From the NCBI GenBank assembly GCA_902629575.1, contig CACORJ010000002.1, forward strand, positions 82,512-146,511: DNA of 64,000 bases, written 5' to 3'. Below are positions 51,749-61,187 of the stretch, in pieces. Both the position numbers and the translations under genes were made by a program. The DNA comes from an uncultured Pelagibacteraceae bacterium. GTDB lineage: Bacteria > Pseudomonadota > Alphaproteobacteria > Pelagibacterales > Pelagibacteraceae. Under the pieces are notes generated by a model. It was not told where the DNA came from. It was given only the letters and a program-made list of their open reading frames with translations, and did no database searches. Position 1 is the stretch's first letter. Each line of letters begins with the position of its first letter.

Positions 51749-52840
51749 TGTGAATGATATAAAGATTGCTCCAAAAATTCGTCTATATCCCCGTCTAAAA
51801 CTTTATCGGGGTTTGTGCTTTCAAAACTAGTCCTATTATCCTTAACTAATCTGTAAGGTTGTAAAATATAAGATCGAATTTGATGTCCCCAACCTATTTC
51901 AGATTTAGATTCTTCCTCATTTTGGCTTTGTTTTTCTTTTTTTTTTATTTCAAAATCATACAATCTAGCTCGTAACATATTCATACAAGTCTCTTTGTTT
52001 TTATGCTGTGATCTCTCATTTTGACATTGAACAACTATTTTAGATGGTATGTGAGTTATTCTAACTGCACTATCAGTTGTATTTACGTGTTGGCCGCCTG
52101 CACCACTTGATCGATAAGTGTCTATTCTTAAATCTTTTTCAAATATTTCAATATTTATATTATCATCCACCACAGGATAAACCCAGACACTTGCGAAACT
52201 AGTATGTCTTCTTGCTCCTGAGTCAAATGGAGATATCCTGACTAATCTATGAATACCTGACTCTTTTTTTAACCAACCAAAAACATAATCACCATTAATT
52301 TTTACTGTTGTTGACTTAATACCAGCTTCGTCACCTCTATGCTCACTTACAATTTGATAACTAAATTTCTTATTATCACACCATTTCAAATACATCCTTC
52401 TCAACATTTCGGCCCAATCTTGACTTTCTGTTCCACCTGCACCAGCATGTATTTCTAGATATCCGTCTAAAGAATCTGCTTCATTAGATAAAAAACACTT
52501 TATTTCGTTTTTTTTTGCAATGGACCTCAATTTTGAAATATTTTGATTTATCTCATTTTGAATATCAATGTTTTTATCTTCCAAAGCTAATTTATATAAT
52601 TCATCGTATTCTTGCAGCTGATCATGAGACTGTTGATTAGATTCTATTAAATCTTCAAATAGTTTTTTTTCTTGTATAATTTTCTTAGATCTTATCTTAT
52701 CCTGCCAAAAGTCAGGTTTAAGAATTTCATTATTGTGAATCTTTAATTTAGAGCGAATATCATTTTTTTCAAAGATACTCCTTAACTCTAAAATTTATTT
52801 TTTCAATTTCTTTTTTAAAACTTAAATATTTTTCATTCAT
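51745..52840 (-). CDS. prfB: Peptide chain release factor 2 with programmed +1 frameshift
   Basis: The gene needs a +1 frameshift. Frame one starts at the ATG 52838-52840 and encodes 23 codons ending TAT CTT, then an in-frame TGA at 52769-52771. Shifting by one base at CTT-T gives an open frame of 364 residues in total, matching RF2. The slip site is preceded by AAGGAG, positioned like the internal Shine-Dalgarno of E. coli prfB. SPF (RISPFDSG) and GGQ (SGAGGQHVN) motifs are present. Low RF2 raises frameshifting, giving autoregulation. The start overlaps the PBP stop by one base (TAATG). Confidence 0.95.
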
Positions 52841-55179
52841 TAATAAAATCTTAATATATTATTAATATCTAATCTATTGTTATTTGAATATAAAATTTTA
52901 CCATTGGAAATATTTTTGCTTTTATAAGACTCGATAATTGTATTTTTTGAACTAAATTTAGCTTTATTGCCTGTATTAGGGTCTATAACCATTAATGTAA
53001 TTTTTTCTGGAACTTTAAAAGGTCTAGCCTCTGATTTTTTTACTGCATTTTTAACAAATTCCTCAAAAATTGGTAAAGCTGCCTTGGATCCTGTTTCATA
53101 TTTTCCTAATGGTTTAGGATCATCCATTCCAACATAAACCCCAATTACTAAACTTGATGTGAACCCTATAAACCAAGCATCAGTATTTTCATTTGTTGTA
53201 CCTGTTTTTCCTGCAATGTTTATCCCAAGTTTTTTTAATTTTTTTGCTGTACCCCTTTCAACAACACCTTTCAATATTGAGGTCAATTGATAAGCTGTCT
53301 GCGGAGATATTACTTGTTTATAATTATCCCCAATTTTTGGGTATTCTTTACCTGTAAAAGAAATCTGATCACAATCAATACATTTTCTATTTTCGTTATT
53401 TATTATTGTGTTTCCCTCTCCATCTTGAATTCTATCAATTAGCACAGGAGTAATTAATTTTCCTCCATTAACAAATGCACAATAAGCAGAAGTTAAACTA
53501 AGCAAAGTTGTTTCTGCAGAACCAAGCGAAATAGATAAAAGTTTCTCAGGGTTTTGGTAAATATTCATTTCTTCAGAAAAATTTGCAATTTTTGAAACAC
53601 CTAAATCTTGAGCCACCCTTACAGTCATTAAGTTTCTAGATTTTTCTAATCCAATTCTTAATGTAGAAGGACCATAAAATTTTTTACCATAATTTTCAGG
53701 CTTCCACTTTTTTAAATCTATTCCTTGATCTAAAACTAAAGGCGCATCTAAAATTAAAGACGATGGAGTATAATTGTTTTCTAAAGCAAGTGCATAAACG
53801 AATGGTTTAAAGGCAGAACCTGGTTGTCTTTGTGCTTGAGATGCTCTGTTAAATTCACTATTTTTAAAACTAAAACCACCACTTAAAGCCAAAACTCTTC
53901 CTGTAAATGGGTCCATTACTACAATTCCCCCATTAATTTTTGGAAGTTGTTGTAAACTATAAAAATTTTTAGTTAAAAGTTTTACATAAATAATATCTCC
54001 TATCCTAAACAAATCGTTAAAATCTTTTTTAGTCCAAGATATATCTTTATATTTAATTATCCCTTGAGATCCATTTTGTGTTTCAATTTCAGTACTAAAT
54101 TGATTAATCTTTTTAACAATAGCCACCTGCCAACCTATGGATTTCTCTAGATTTGTTTTTTTTTTAATTTTATCAAACCAATTTTTTTTATTTTTAAGAT
54201 TTGTTATAGGCCCACGCCATCCTTTTCTTCTATCATATGCTATTAATCCATTTCTTAAGGATAAAGTTGCTATTTTTTGTAACTTTAAGTTGATTGGAGT
54301 ATTAATATTATAACCTTGATTGTATACTTTTTCATAAGAAAGTTTACTTATAATATTTTTTCTTACATCCTCAATATAATATTGAGAGTCTTCTAAAAAA
54401 ATTCTTTTTACTTTTTTTAATTCTATAGGATTATTTTTTAATTTAAAATATGAACTTTGATTAATGAAATTATTTTCAAGCAAATTTTTAAGGACTAAAT
54501 CTCTTCGAAATTTAGCTAGGTCTTTATTTTTATAAGGATTATATTTACTTGGTGCTTTAGGTAAGGCAGCCAATAAAGCTGCTTCATTATAATCAAGTTC
54601 TTTAATTGACTTATCAAAATATTCCAAGCTAGCAGCTGCAACTCCATATGCGCCACTTCCTAAATAAATTTGATTTAAATATAGTTCTAATATTCTTTCT
54701 TTTGATAATGCCCTCTCTATTCTAAAGGCTAATATAGCCTCTTTAAGCTTTCTATTGATACTTACCTCATTAGTTAATAAAAAATTTTTAGCCACTTGTT
54801 GTGTTATTGTCGAGGCACCTTCAAGTCTTTTTGATGTAATAATATTATGAATGTTTTTAATTATTGCTCTAATAACTCCCTTTGCATCAACCCCAGGGTG
54901 AGAAAAGAAATTTTTATCCTCTGCTGATAAGAATGAATTTATTACATTTTCAGGAATTGCCTCAAAGGGTACAAAAATTCTTTTTTCTTTTGAAAAATCT
55001 GCAACTAACTCACCATTTCCTGAGTACATTTTACTTGAAACTGGAGGCTTGTAATTCTTTAAAAATCTGTAGTCCGGTATACTGTTTGAAAATGACCATA
55101 AAACAATCAAAATTACAATTGATGAGAGTAATAATAAACTTGAGAGGATTATTAAAATATTTTTAAGAATTTTAGTCAT
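52840..55179 (-). CDS. mrcA: Class A penicillin-binding protein 1A
   Basis: 779 residues. After an N-terminal membrane anchor, the GT51 transglycosylase domain shows EDKNFFSHPGVD and GASTITQQVAKN. The transpeptidase domain has QPGSAFKPFVYA (SxxK), SRN (SxN) and GKTGTTNENTDAWFIG (KTG). It polymerises and crosslinks peptidoglycan in the periplasm. An OB-like insert lies between the domains. It is the first gene of a leftward set with prfB and the AsmA-like gene, which start within 1 to 4 bases of each preceding stop. Confidence 0.95.
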   Translation of the reverse strand: MTKILKNILIILSSLLLLSSIVILIVLWSFSNSIPDYRFLKNYKPPVSSKMYSGNGELVADFSKEKRIFVPFEAIPENVINSFLSAEDKNFFSHPGVDAKGVIRAIIKNIHNIITSKRLEGASTITQQVAKNFLLTNEVSINRKLKEAILAFRIERALSKERILELYLNQIYLGSGAYGVAAASLEYFDKSIKELDYNEAALLAALPKAPSKYNPYKNKDLAKFRRDLVLKNLLENNFINQSSYFKLKNNPIELKKVKRIFLEDSQYYIEDVRKNIISKLSYEKVYNQGYNINTPINLKLQKIATLSLRNGLIAYDRRKGWRGPITNLKNKKNWFDKIKKKTNLEKSIGWQVAIVKKINQFSTEIETQNGSQGIIKYKDISWTKKDFNDLFRIGDIIYVKLLTKNFYSLQQLPKINGGIVVMDPFTGRVLALSGGFSFKNSEFNRASQAQRQPGSAFKPFVYALALENNYTPSSLILDAPLVLDQGIDLKKWKPENYGKKFYGPSTLRIGLEKSRNLMTVRVAQDLGVSKIANFSEEMNIYQNPEKLLSISLGSAETTLLSLTSAYCAFVNGGKLITPVLIDRIQDGEGNTIINNENRKCIDCDQISFTGKEYPKIGDNYKQVISPQTAYQLTSILKGVVERGTAKKLKKLGINIAGKTGTTNENTDAWFIGFTSSLVIGVYVGMDDPKPLGKYETGSKAALPIFEEFVKNAVKKSEARPFKVPEKITLMVIDPNTGNKAKFSSKNTIIESYKSKNISNGKILYSNNNRLDINNILRFY

Positions 55180-55274
55180 TTTGATTCCATTATATAAGGG
55201 AATTTGTTAAAGATAAGGCACAATATTAAACAAAATTTTATAATAATAATGAAACAATTTAATCTAATAACAAA

Positions 55275-57134
55275 ATGGAAAAAAATTTATATATTGATGC
55301 ATCGCATCCAAATGAAACTCGAGTTGTACTTAAGTCAAAAAATGATATTGAAGATTACGAATACGAAGGCTTAAAGAATAATCTTATAAAAAACAATATC
55401 TATCTTGGTAAAGTAAGTAGAATTGAACCATCCTTGCAAGCTGCTTTTGTGGATTTTGGAAGGGAAAGGCATGGATTCTTATCCTTTAATGATATTCAAT
55501 CTGACTACTATCAAATACCAAAAAGTGATTTAGAGATAATAAAATTTGAAGAAGAAAAAGCCAGAGAAGAACTTTCAAAAGAAGTTGAGGCAAAAGAGGA
55601 AAAAAATTTAGCCGAAGGAAAATTAGAAATTGATGATCCTCTTGAAGTTAACAAGTCAGATGATGATAAAGAAATTACAAATATAGTTGATAATAATAAT
55701 GGAGATAGTGAATTACCTAATATAACTAATCAAGAAAGCTCCAATAGTACAACGTTAAGAGATGAAAAGGATAAGCAAAATCAAAAACGCTTGAAATTCA
55801 AAAGGTATAAAATTCAAGAGGTTATAAAACCTAATCAGGTAATTTTAGTACAGGTCATTAAAGATGAAAGAGGTCAAAAAGGAGCTGCGCTTAGCACTTT
55901 TATTTCAATCGCTGGGAAATATATTGTTTTAATGCCTAACACTCCAAAAGGAGGTGGTATTTCTAGAAAAATATTTAATCCAGCTGATAGAAAAAAAATT
56001 AGACTCATTTTAAATGAGATTGAAATACCAAAAGAAATGGGCTTGATAGTGAGGACCGCTGGCAGCAATAAAACAAAAAATGAAATAAATCATGATCTCG
56101 AAACATTGAAAAATACTTGGAATCAAATCAAAAATAATGCTTTAAATTCAATTGCCCCCTCATTAATTCATCAAGAAAGTGAAATAATTAAAAGAACTTT
56201 AAGAGATATGTATGACGAAAATACGAAAAACATAATTATAGAAGGTAATGAAGGTTATAAAAAAGCACAGAATTTTATGAAAATGATGATGCCTTCGCAT
56301 GTAAAAAAAATTAAGAAATATAGAGGAAAGATACCATTGTTTATAGAAGAAAAAATTGAGCATAAATTAAATCAAATTTTTGACTCAGAAATTAAATTAA
56401 ATTCTGGTGGTTATTTAGTTATCAACCCAACTGAAGCACTCGTGTCAATTGATATAAATTCTGGTAGTTCAATCAAACAAAAAAACGTCGAAAGTACAGC
56501 TCTTGATACTAATCTTGAGGCAGCAGAGGAAATAGCGAGACAGATTAAAATTAGAGATCTTTCTGGCTTAATAATTATCGACTTTATAGATATGCTTAGC
56601 TATGGAAATAGAAGAATGGTTGAAAAAAGGTTAAAAGAAAAATGTAGATCTGATCGTGCAAGAATACAAATTGGAAGGATAAGTAATTTTGGATTACTTG
56701 AAATGTCTAGACAAAGATTGAGGGAAAGTGCAGTAAAATGGAAAGTTGAACTAACCGATGAGTCTTTTGCTCAAAAAATATTAAAAATTGTTGAATTGAA
56801 ATCTGTAATAAATAAAGCAAAATTTGTTGAACTAAAAGTTTGTAAAAAAATTTCTGATTTTTTAAAAGAAAACTTTGTGGAAAATTTAATGTATTTTGAA
56901 AAAAAAAATAAAATGAAAATAGATATAATTTCTGATAATAGCCTTATAATTCCCGAGTATATAATAGATCTTAAAAATAAATCAAAGAAAACTGTTGAAT
57001 TAGTTGAATATCGTGAAAGATTGAAAAACTCAGAACAAAAAATAATTGATAATAAAACTCTAGAATCTAAAGAAAAAAAAAAGTTTAATAAGAAAAAAAA
57101 TTATAAAAAAAAATTTTATAAAAAAACTAAATAA
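55275..57134 (+). CDS. rne: Ribonuclease E/G family endoribonuclease
   Basis: 619 residues. An S1 domain at the N-terminus (KVSRIEPSLQAAFVDFGRERHGFL) carries an acidic insertion at about 90-175. The catalytic core includes DINSGSSIKQKNVES, IIIDFIDMLSYGNRRMVE and the final ISNFGLLEMSRQRLRES. The CPxC Zn-link that normally follows is absent; the sequence goes straight into the small domain. It ends in a Lys-rich tail (KKKFNKKKNYKKKFYKK), with no long degradosome scaffold. It processes rRNA and decays mRNA. It converges on thiG with an 8-base overlap. Confidence 0.92.
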   Translation: MEKNLYIDASHPNETRVVLKSKNDIEDYEYEGLKNNLIKNNIYLGKVSRIEPSLQAAFVDFGRERHGFLSFNDIQSDYYQIPKSDLEIIKFEEEKAREELSKEVEAKEEKNLAEGKLEIDDPLEVNKSDDDKEITNIVDNNNGDSELPNITNQESSNSTTLRDEKDKQNQKRLKFKRYKIQEVIKPNQVILVQVIKDERGQKGAALSTFISIAGKYIVLMPNTPKGGGISRKIFNPADRKKIRLILNEIEIPKEMGLIVRTAGSNKTKNEINHDLETLKNTWNQIKNNALNSIAPSLIHQESEIIKRTLRDMYDENTKNIIIEGNEGYKKAQNFMKMMMPSHVKKIKKYRGKIPLFIEEKIEHKLNQIFDSEIKLNSGGYLVINPTEALVSIDINSGSSIKQKNVESTALDTNLEAAEEIARQIKIRDLSGLIIIDFIDMLSYGNRRMVEKRLKEKCRSDRARIQIGRISNFGLLEMSRQRLRESAVKWKVELTDESFAQKILKIVELKSVINKAKFVELKVCKKISDFLKENFVENLMYFEKKNKMKIDIISDNSLIIPEYIIDLKNKSKKTVELVEYRERLKNSEQKIIDNKTLESKEKKKFNKKKNYKKKFYKKTK

Positions 57135-57897
57135 TACCTTTTAAAGGTGATGAGGGGCTTCCCATTAAAGTTTTATCAATTCTTCCTGAAGTAAATGATT
57201 GTCTTCCCGCAATGACTGCATTTTTAAAAGCCTCTGCCATTTGAAAAGGTTTTTTTGCTTTAGCTATAGCTGTATTAACTAAAACACCATCACATCCTAA
57301 CTCCATTGCTATAGTTGCATCTGATGCCTGGCCTAATCCCGCATCAATAATTAAAGGTAGCTTGGTTTGTTTTCTAATTATAACAATATTTGTTTTATTT
57401 AGAATTCCCAACCCAGACCCAATTGGTGCTGCTAATGGCATAATTGCTGATGCTCCTGAATTCTCCAACCTTTTTGCCATTAATGGATCATCATTACAAT
57501 ATACCATTACTTTAAAACCTTCTTTAGATAGAACTTCAGTTGATTTTAAAGTTTCAATCATATCTGGAAAAAGATTTTTTTTATCACCTAAAACTTCGAG
57601 TTTAACTAATTTCCATCCTCCAATTTCCCTAGCTAGTCTTAAGGTTCTAAGAGCATCTTCTGAAGAAAAACATCCTGCAGTATTTGGTAAATAGGTAATC
57701 TTTTTTGGATCAATATAGTCCATTAATAGAGGTTTATTCTTATCACTTATGTTTACCCTTCTTACAGCTACTGTTACAATGTCTGCACCAGAAATTTTAA
57801 TCGCCTTAGCACATTCAGACATGCTTTTATACTTCCCTGTACCTACAATTAGTCTTGAGCTAAATTTTTTATTTGCGACTATTAACTTATCTCTCAA
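57127..57897 (-). CDS. thiG: Thiazole synthase
   Basis: 256 residues. RLIVGTGKYKSMSECAKAI is at the start, the Schiff-base Lys is about residue 99 in WKLVKLEVLGD, and DAGLGQASDATIAMELGCDGVL forms the phosphate-binding end of the TIM barrel. It condenses DXP, dehydroglycine and ThiS thiocarboxylate into thiazole phosphate for thiamin. It follows thiS with a 3-base gap. thiC, thiE and thiO are not in the window. Confidence 0.95.
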   Translation of the reverse strand: MRDKLIVANKKFSSRLIVGTGKYKSMSECAKAIKISGADIVTVAVRRVNISDKNKPLLMDYIDPKKITYLPNTAGCFSSEDALRTLRLAREIGGWKLVKLEVLGDKKNLFPDMIETLKSTEVLSKEGFKVMVYCNDDPLMAKRLENSGASAIMPLAAPIGSGLGILNKTNIVIIRKQTKLPLIIDAGLGQASDATIAMELGCDGVLVNTAIAKAKKPFQMAEAFKNAVIAGRQSFTSGRIDKTLMGSPSSPLKGII

Positions 57898-57900
57898 ATC

Positions 57901-58119
57901 TTAACCTCCACCTATAAAATGAACTATTTCAATAATATCATTATTTTTTAACTTTATTTTTTTTAATTTATTTTTATCTACTATTACATTATTAAGTTCA
58001 ATTGCTACTTTAGTAATTGGTATTTTGAGACTAATTATTAAATTGTATAAGGATATTTCATTGTGAACAGTCTTAATTTTTCCATTTACTCTTATTTTTA
58101 TTTTTTTTAATTTTTTCAT
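57901..58119 (-). CDS. thiS: ThiS sulfur-carrier protein
   Basis: 72 residues with the ubiquitin-like fold (IKIRVNGKIKTV at the start) and the C-terminal glycines IVHFIGGG needed for adenylation and thiocarboxylate formation. It donates sulfur to ThiG. It is 3 bases before thiG. Divergent aroQ starts only 16 bases away, so the promoters overlap. Confidence 0.92.
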   Translation of the reverse strand: MKKLKKIKIRVNGKIKTVHNEISLYNLIISLKIPITKVAIELNNVIVDKNKLKKIKLKNNDIIEIVHFIGGG

Positions 58120-58135
58120 CGTATATAAGTGCAGA

Positions 58136-58582
58136 ATGAATAATAAAATAGTTATTATTAATGGTCCTAATCTTAATCTATTAGGTGAAAGAGAACAATC
58201 ACAATATGGATCTGTTACATTTGATAAACTAAAAGAAAAATGTCTTAAAAAATCTAATGAGCTTAAAATCCAAACCGAATTTTTTCAATCTAATATAGAA
58301 GGTGAAATTGTTGATAAAATTCAAGATTCAAGAAAAAAATTTGACGGAATGATAATTAATGCTGCAGGTTTTACCCATACTTCAGTCGCAATAAGAGATG
58401 CCCTAGATTTATTTAAAAAACCAATAATTGAGCTACATATATCCAATATATACAAAAGAGAACAATTTAGACATAAATCTTTAATAAGTGAAGTTGTAAC
58501 CGGAGGAATTTTCGGTTTAGGTGTTGAAGGTTATATTTTAGCCATAATTTCAATAGAGAAGATGATTAAAAATGAAAATTGA
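58136..58582 (+). CDS. aroQ: 3-dehydroquinate dehydratase type II
   Basis: 148 residues. INGPNLNLLGEREQSQYG has the catalytic Tyr24; SNIEGEIVDKI, INAAGFTHTSVAIRDAL and ELHISNIYKREQFRHKS complete the type II dehydroquinase signature. It dehydrates 3-dehydroquinate in the shikimate pathway. The stop overlaps the accB start by 11 bases, the familiar aroQ-accB-accC order. Confidence 0.96.
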   Translation: MNNKIVIINGPNLNLLGEREQSQYGSVTFDKLKEKCLKKSNELKIQTEFFQSNIEGEIVDKIQDSRKKFDGMIINAAGFTHTSVAIRDALDLFKKPIIELHISNIYKREQFRHKSLISEVVTGGIFGLGVEGYILAIISIEKMIKNEN

Positions 58583-59006
58583 TAAAAAATTAATTAAAGA
58601 ATTAAGCGAATACTTAGATGAGTTTAAGCTTACAGAAATAGAGTTTACAGAAAAAGATACAAAAATAAAAGTTTCGAAAAATTATGTTTCAATAAATAAC
58701 CTACCAAACTCTTCAATTGATAATACATCAGAAAATAAAAAAAATAACGAACAAATAGAAAAAATTACCTCAGGTCTTGAAATATCCTCTCCAATAATTG
58801 GGACGGCATATCACGCACCCGAACCTGGTGCTAAAAAATTTGTAGAAGTTGGTAAAAAAATCAAAAAAGGTGATACTGTTATGATTGTTGAAGCAATGAA
58901 AACAATGAATCATGTACCATCTACTTCTGATGGTGTCGTTAAAGAGATCTGTGTCGAAGATGGTCAGCCAGTAGAGTTTGGGCAAACAATTATAATCTTG
59001 GAATAA
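58572..59006 (+). CDS. accB: Biotin carboxyl carrier protein of acetyl-CoA carboxylase
   Basis: 144 residues. A helical N-terminus and a charged Asn/Ser-rich linker lead to a biotinyl domain whose Lys110 lies in VEAMKTMNHV, the biotinylation motif. SPIIGTAYHAPEPGAKKFVE is the conserved start of that domain. It carries carboxylated biotin between AccC and AccAD in fatty-acid synthesis. Overlaps aroQ by 11 bases and accC by one base. Confidence 0.96.
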   Translation: MKIDKKLIKELSEYLDEFKLTEIEFTEKDTKIKVSKNYVSINNLPNSSIDNTSENKKNNEQIEKITSGLEISSPIIGTAYHAPEPGAKKFVEVGKKIKKGDTVMIVEAMKTMNHVPSTSDGVVKEICVEDGQPVEFGQTIIILE

Positions 59007-60343
59007 TGTTCAAAAAAATTCTTATTGCAAACCGTGGGGAAATTGCAGTCAGAATAATCAGAGCATGTAAAGAATGGGGAATTTCAACCGTTGCTGTTCA
59101 TTCTGATGTTGATAGAGATAGTATGCATGTCAGGATGGCAGACGAAAGTGTTTGTATTGGATCTCATCAACCTGTTAATAGCTACTTAAATATTCCTGCT
59201 CTTATGTCTGCTATTGAAATAACAAATGCTGAAGCGGTACATCCTGGATATGGATTTTTATCAGAAAATGCGAACTTTGCTCGAGTTTTAGAGGAGAATA
59301 ATATAAAATTTATAGGTGCCTCCTCTAAACTTATTGAAATGATGGGAGATAAAATTCAAGCCAAAAAAATTGCCAAAGAAAATGGTTTACCGGTAATTGA
59401 GGGATCAGAAGGCGGAATAAAAAATATTCATGAAGCAAAAGAACTTTGCCAAAAAATTGGATTTCCAATTTTGATTAAAGCCTCTGCTGGTGGTGGTGGT
59501 AAAGGAATGAAAATTGTTCATAAAGAGCAAGAATTTGAGACACTATTTTCTACTGCAAAATCTGAGGCAAAAAAATATTTTGGAAATGATGAAATTTATT
59601 TGGAAAAATTTTTTCAAAATCCAAGGCATATTGAAGTACAAGTTCTAGCTGGAAAAAATAGAACCGTCCATTTACACGAAAGAGATTGTTCTGTTCAAAG
59701 GAGACATCAGAAATTAATTGAAGAGACACCTAGTCCAGTTTTAAATGATAAAATTCGGAATGATCTTTTTGAAAAAACAATAAAAATGGTAAGTAAAATT
59801 GGTTATGAAGGAGCTGGAACAGTAGAATTTATTTATGAAGATGGAAAATTTTATTTTTTAGAAATGAATACTAGAGTTCAAGTAGAACATCCTGTAACCG
59901 AGATGGTAACAGGAATTGACATAATAAAAGAGCAAATTTGGATTGCTTTTTCTGGAGAAACTGCACTCAAGCAAAGTGATATAATACCTAGAGGACACGC
60001 AATAGAATGTAGAATTAATGCGGAGGATCCTAGTAAAAACTTTCAACCCTCTCCAGGAATTATCAAAATGTGCCATCAACCATCAGGTTTTAGAACTAGA
60101 GTAGATGGTGCAATATTTCAGGGATACAAAGTTACTCCATTTTATGACAGCATGGTATGTAAACTAATATGTCATGGAAGAAATAGAAAAGAAGCAATTC
60201 AGAGAATGAATAGGTCTCTAGATGAATTTGTTATTGAAGGTATAACTACAACTATACCTTTGCATAAAAAACTACTTAATCATAAAAAATTTCAGGATTC
60301 AGATTTTAATGTTTCTTGGTTGGACAGTGAGAAAATAATTTAA
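59006..60343 (+). CDS. accC: Biotin carboxylase subunit of acetyl-CoA carboxylase
   Basis: 445 residues. FKKILIANRGEIAVRIIRA, the ATP-grasp loop SAGGGGKGMKIV, RHIEVQVLAG, ERDCSVQRRHQKLIEE and EMNTRVQVEHPVTEM are complete. It carboxylates biotin on AccB using ATP and bicarbonate. It shares a base with accB (59006) and overlaps the convergent DUF2155 gene by 4 bases at its end. Confidence 0.97.
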   Translation: MFKKILIANRGEIAVRIIRACKEWGISTVAVHSDVDRDSMHVRMADESVCIGSHQPVNSYLNIPALMSAIEITNAEAVHPGYGFLSENANFARVLEENNIKFIGASSKLIEMMGDKIQAKKIAKENGLPVIEGSEGGIKNIHEAKELCQKIGFPILIKASAGGGGKGMKIVHKEQEFETLFSTAKSEAKKYFGNDEIYLEKFFQNPRHIEVQVLAGKNRTVHLHERDCSVQRRHQKLIEETPSPVLNDKIRNDLFEKTIKMVSKIGYEGAGTVEFIYEDGKFYFLEMNTRVQVEHPVTEMVTGIDIIKEQIWIAFSGETALKQSDIIPRGHAIECRINAEDPSKNFQPSPGIIKMCHQPSGFRTRVDGAIFQGYKVTPFYDSMVCKLICHGRNRKEAIQRMNRSLDEFVIEGITTTIPLHKKLLNHKKFQDSDFNVSWLDSEKII

Positions 60344-60747
60344 CGACAATTAACCAGCCAAATATCATAAACTGGATGATCAAATGGTGCAATAGATGGA
60401 CTAGATGAAAACATCCATCCATTAAATACATATACTTTATCATTATCTTTTTTAGTCAAATCTCTCACTTGAATATAAGCTTTAATTTCAAGGTTGTCGT
60501 CAAACTCAGAATTGGTACACTTCATTGATTTGATGGCTAGATCTTTATAAATTATTTCCACGCCATTATATAAATTTACTAATTCGTTTTTTGAGCTTAT
60601 TTTATCTAAAATTTTTATATCAGTATTTTTGTTAACTAAATTTATTTCAGTTTGTGCTGGAAAAGATTGAAATCCCAATATACATAAAATTATAAGAATT
60701 AAGAACTTATTCAGAGTTCCAGCTTTTATATTTTTTTTCGATAGCAT
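60340..60747 (-). CDS. DUF2155 exported protein
   Basis: About 135 residues from the ATG at 60745-60747, with a hydrophobic signal (LNKFLILIILCILGFQ) and mature DUF2155-type domain ending KVYVFNGWMFSSSPSIAPFDHPVYDIWLVNC. DUF2155 proteins occur in Alphaproteobacteria beside NDUFA12 homologues, as here. The ATG start would overlap the NDUFA12 gene by 41 bases; a CTG at about 60711, directly before LNKFLIL-type signal sequence, would leave almost no overlap, so the true start is uncertain. Function unknown, location probably periplasm. Confidence 0.75.
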   Translation of the reverse strand: MLSKKNIKAGTLNKFLILIILCILGFQSFPAQTEINLVNKNTDIKILDKISSKNELVNLYNGVEIIYKDLAIKSMKCTNSEFDDNLEIKAYIQVRDLTKKDNDKVYVFNGWMFSSSPSIAPFDHPVYDIWLVNCR

Positions 60748-61072
60748 TATTTTTTTTTTTATTAGGATAATAAGCCGATTTAGTACCAGTAGGATTCGAC
60801 TTATGAGGTTTTTGCCAATCATATTTTTTAAAGTTATGTTCCTTTTCAATCCTATTTTGGGTAAAATGTATCCATGAATACCATTCAACAGGTATTTTTG
60901 ATGCATCTATCTCTTCTGAATATATAACCCACCTTTTGCCTTTTTTACTTTCATAATATTTGTTTCCGAATGAATCAGAACCAGCATATTTTCCAAAAAA
61001 AATAGTTTTTAATCTTGTTCCTATAGTATCTTGATTCCACCAAGTGAAAATTTTTTTGAAAAGTGTCAACAT
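60707..61072 (-). CDS. NDUFA12-like complex I 17.2 kDa subunit
   Basis: 121 residues. LFKKIFTWWNQDTIGTRLKTIFFGKYAGSDSFGNKYYE and RWVIYSEEIDASKIPVEWYSWIHF are the conserved patterns of NDUFA12/B17.2, an accessory subunit of alphaproteobacterial and mitochondrial complex I (only the pattern is used). The C-terminal region HKSNPTGTKSAYYP is typical too. It is separated from any nuo operon and followed by DUF2155. Confidence 0.88.
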   Translation of the reverse strand: MLTLFKKIFTWWNQDTIGTRLKTIFFGKYAGSDSFGNKYYESKKGKRWVIYSEEIDASKIPVEWYSWIHFTQNRIEKEHNFKKYDWQKPHKSNPTGTKSAYYPNKKKNNAIEKKYKSWNSE

Positions 61073-61187
61073 TAATAATATTTTTTTTTCAATTTAAAAT
61101 TGTATAAATTAAATTAGACTAAAATTTGGATTTGTATATAAATCAATTGATTCATAATTCAAAATAAAAACTAATAACTGGGGTAAA

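Noticed and set aside
52585..52840. Apparent N-terminal truncation or pseudogene of prfB
   Set aside because: The missing part is found one frame away after a CTT-TGA slip site with an AAGGAG stimulator, which is the known programmed frameshift of RF2.
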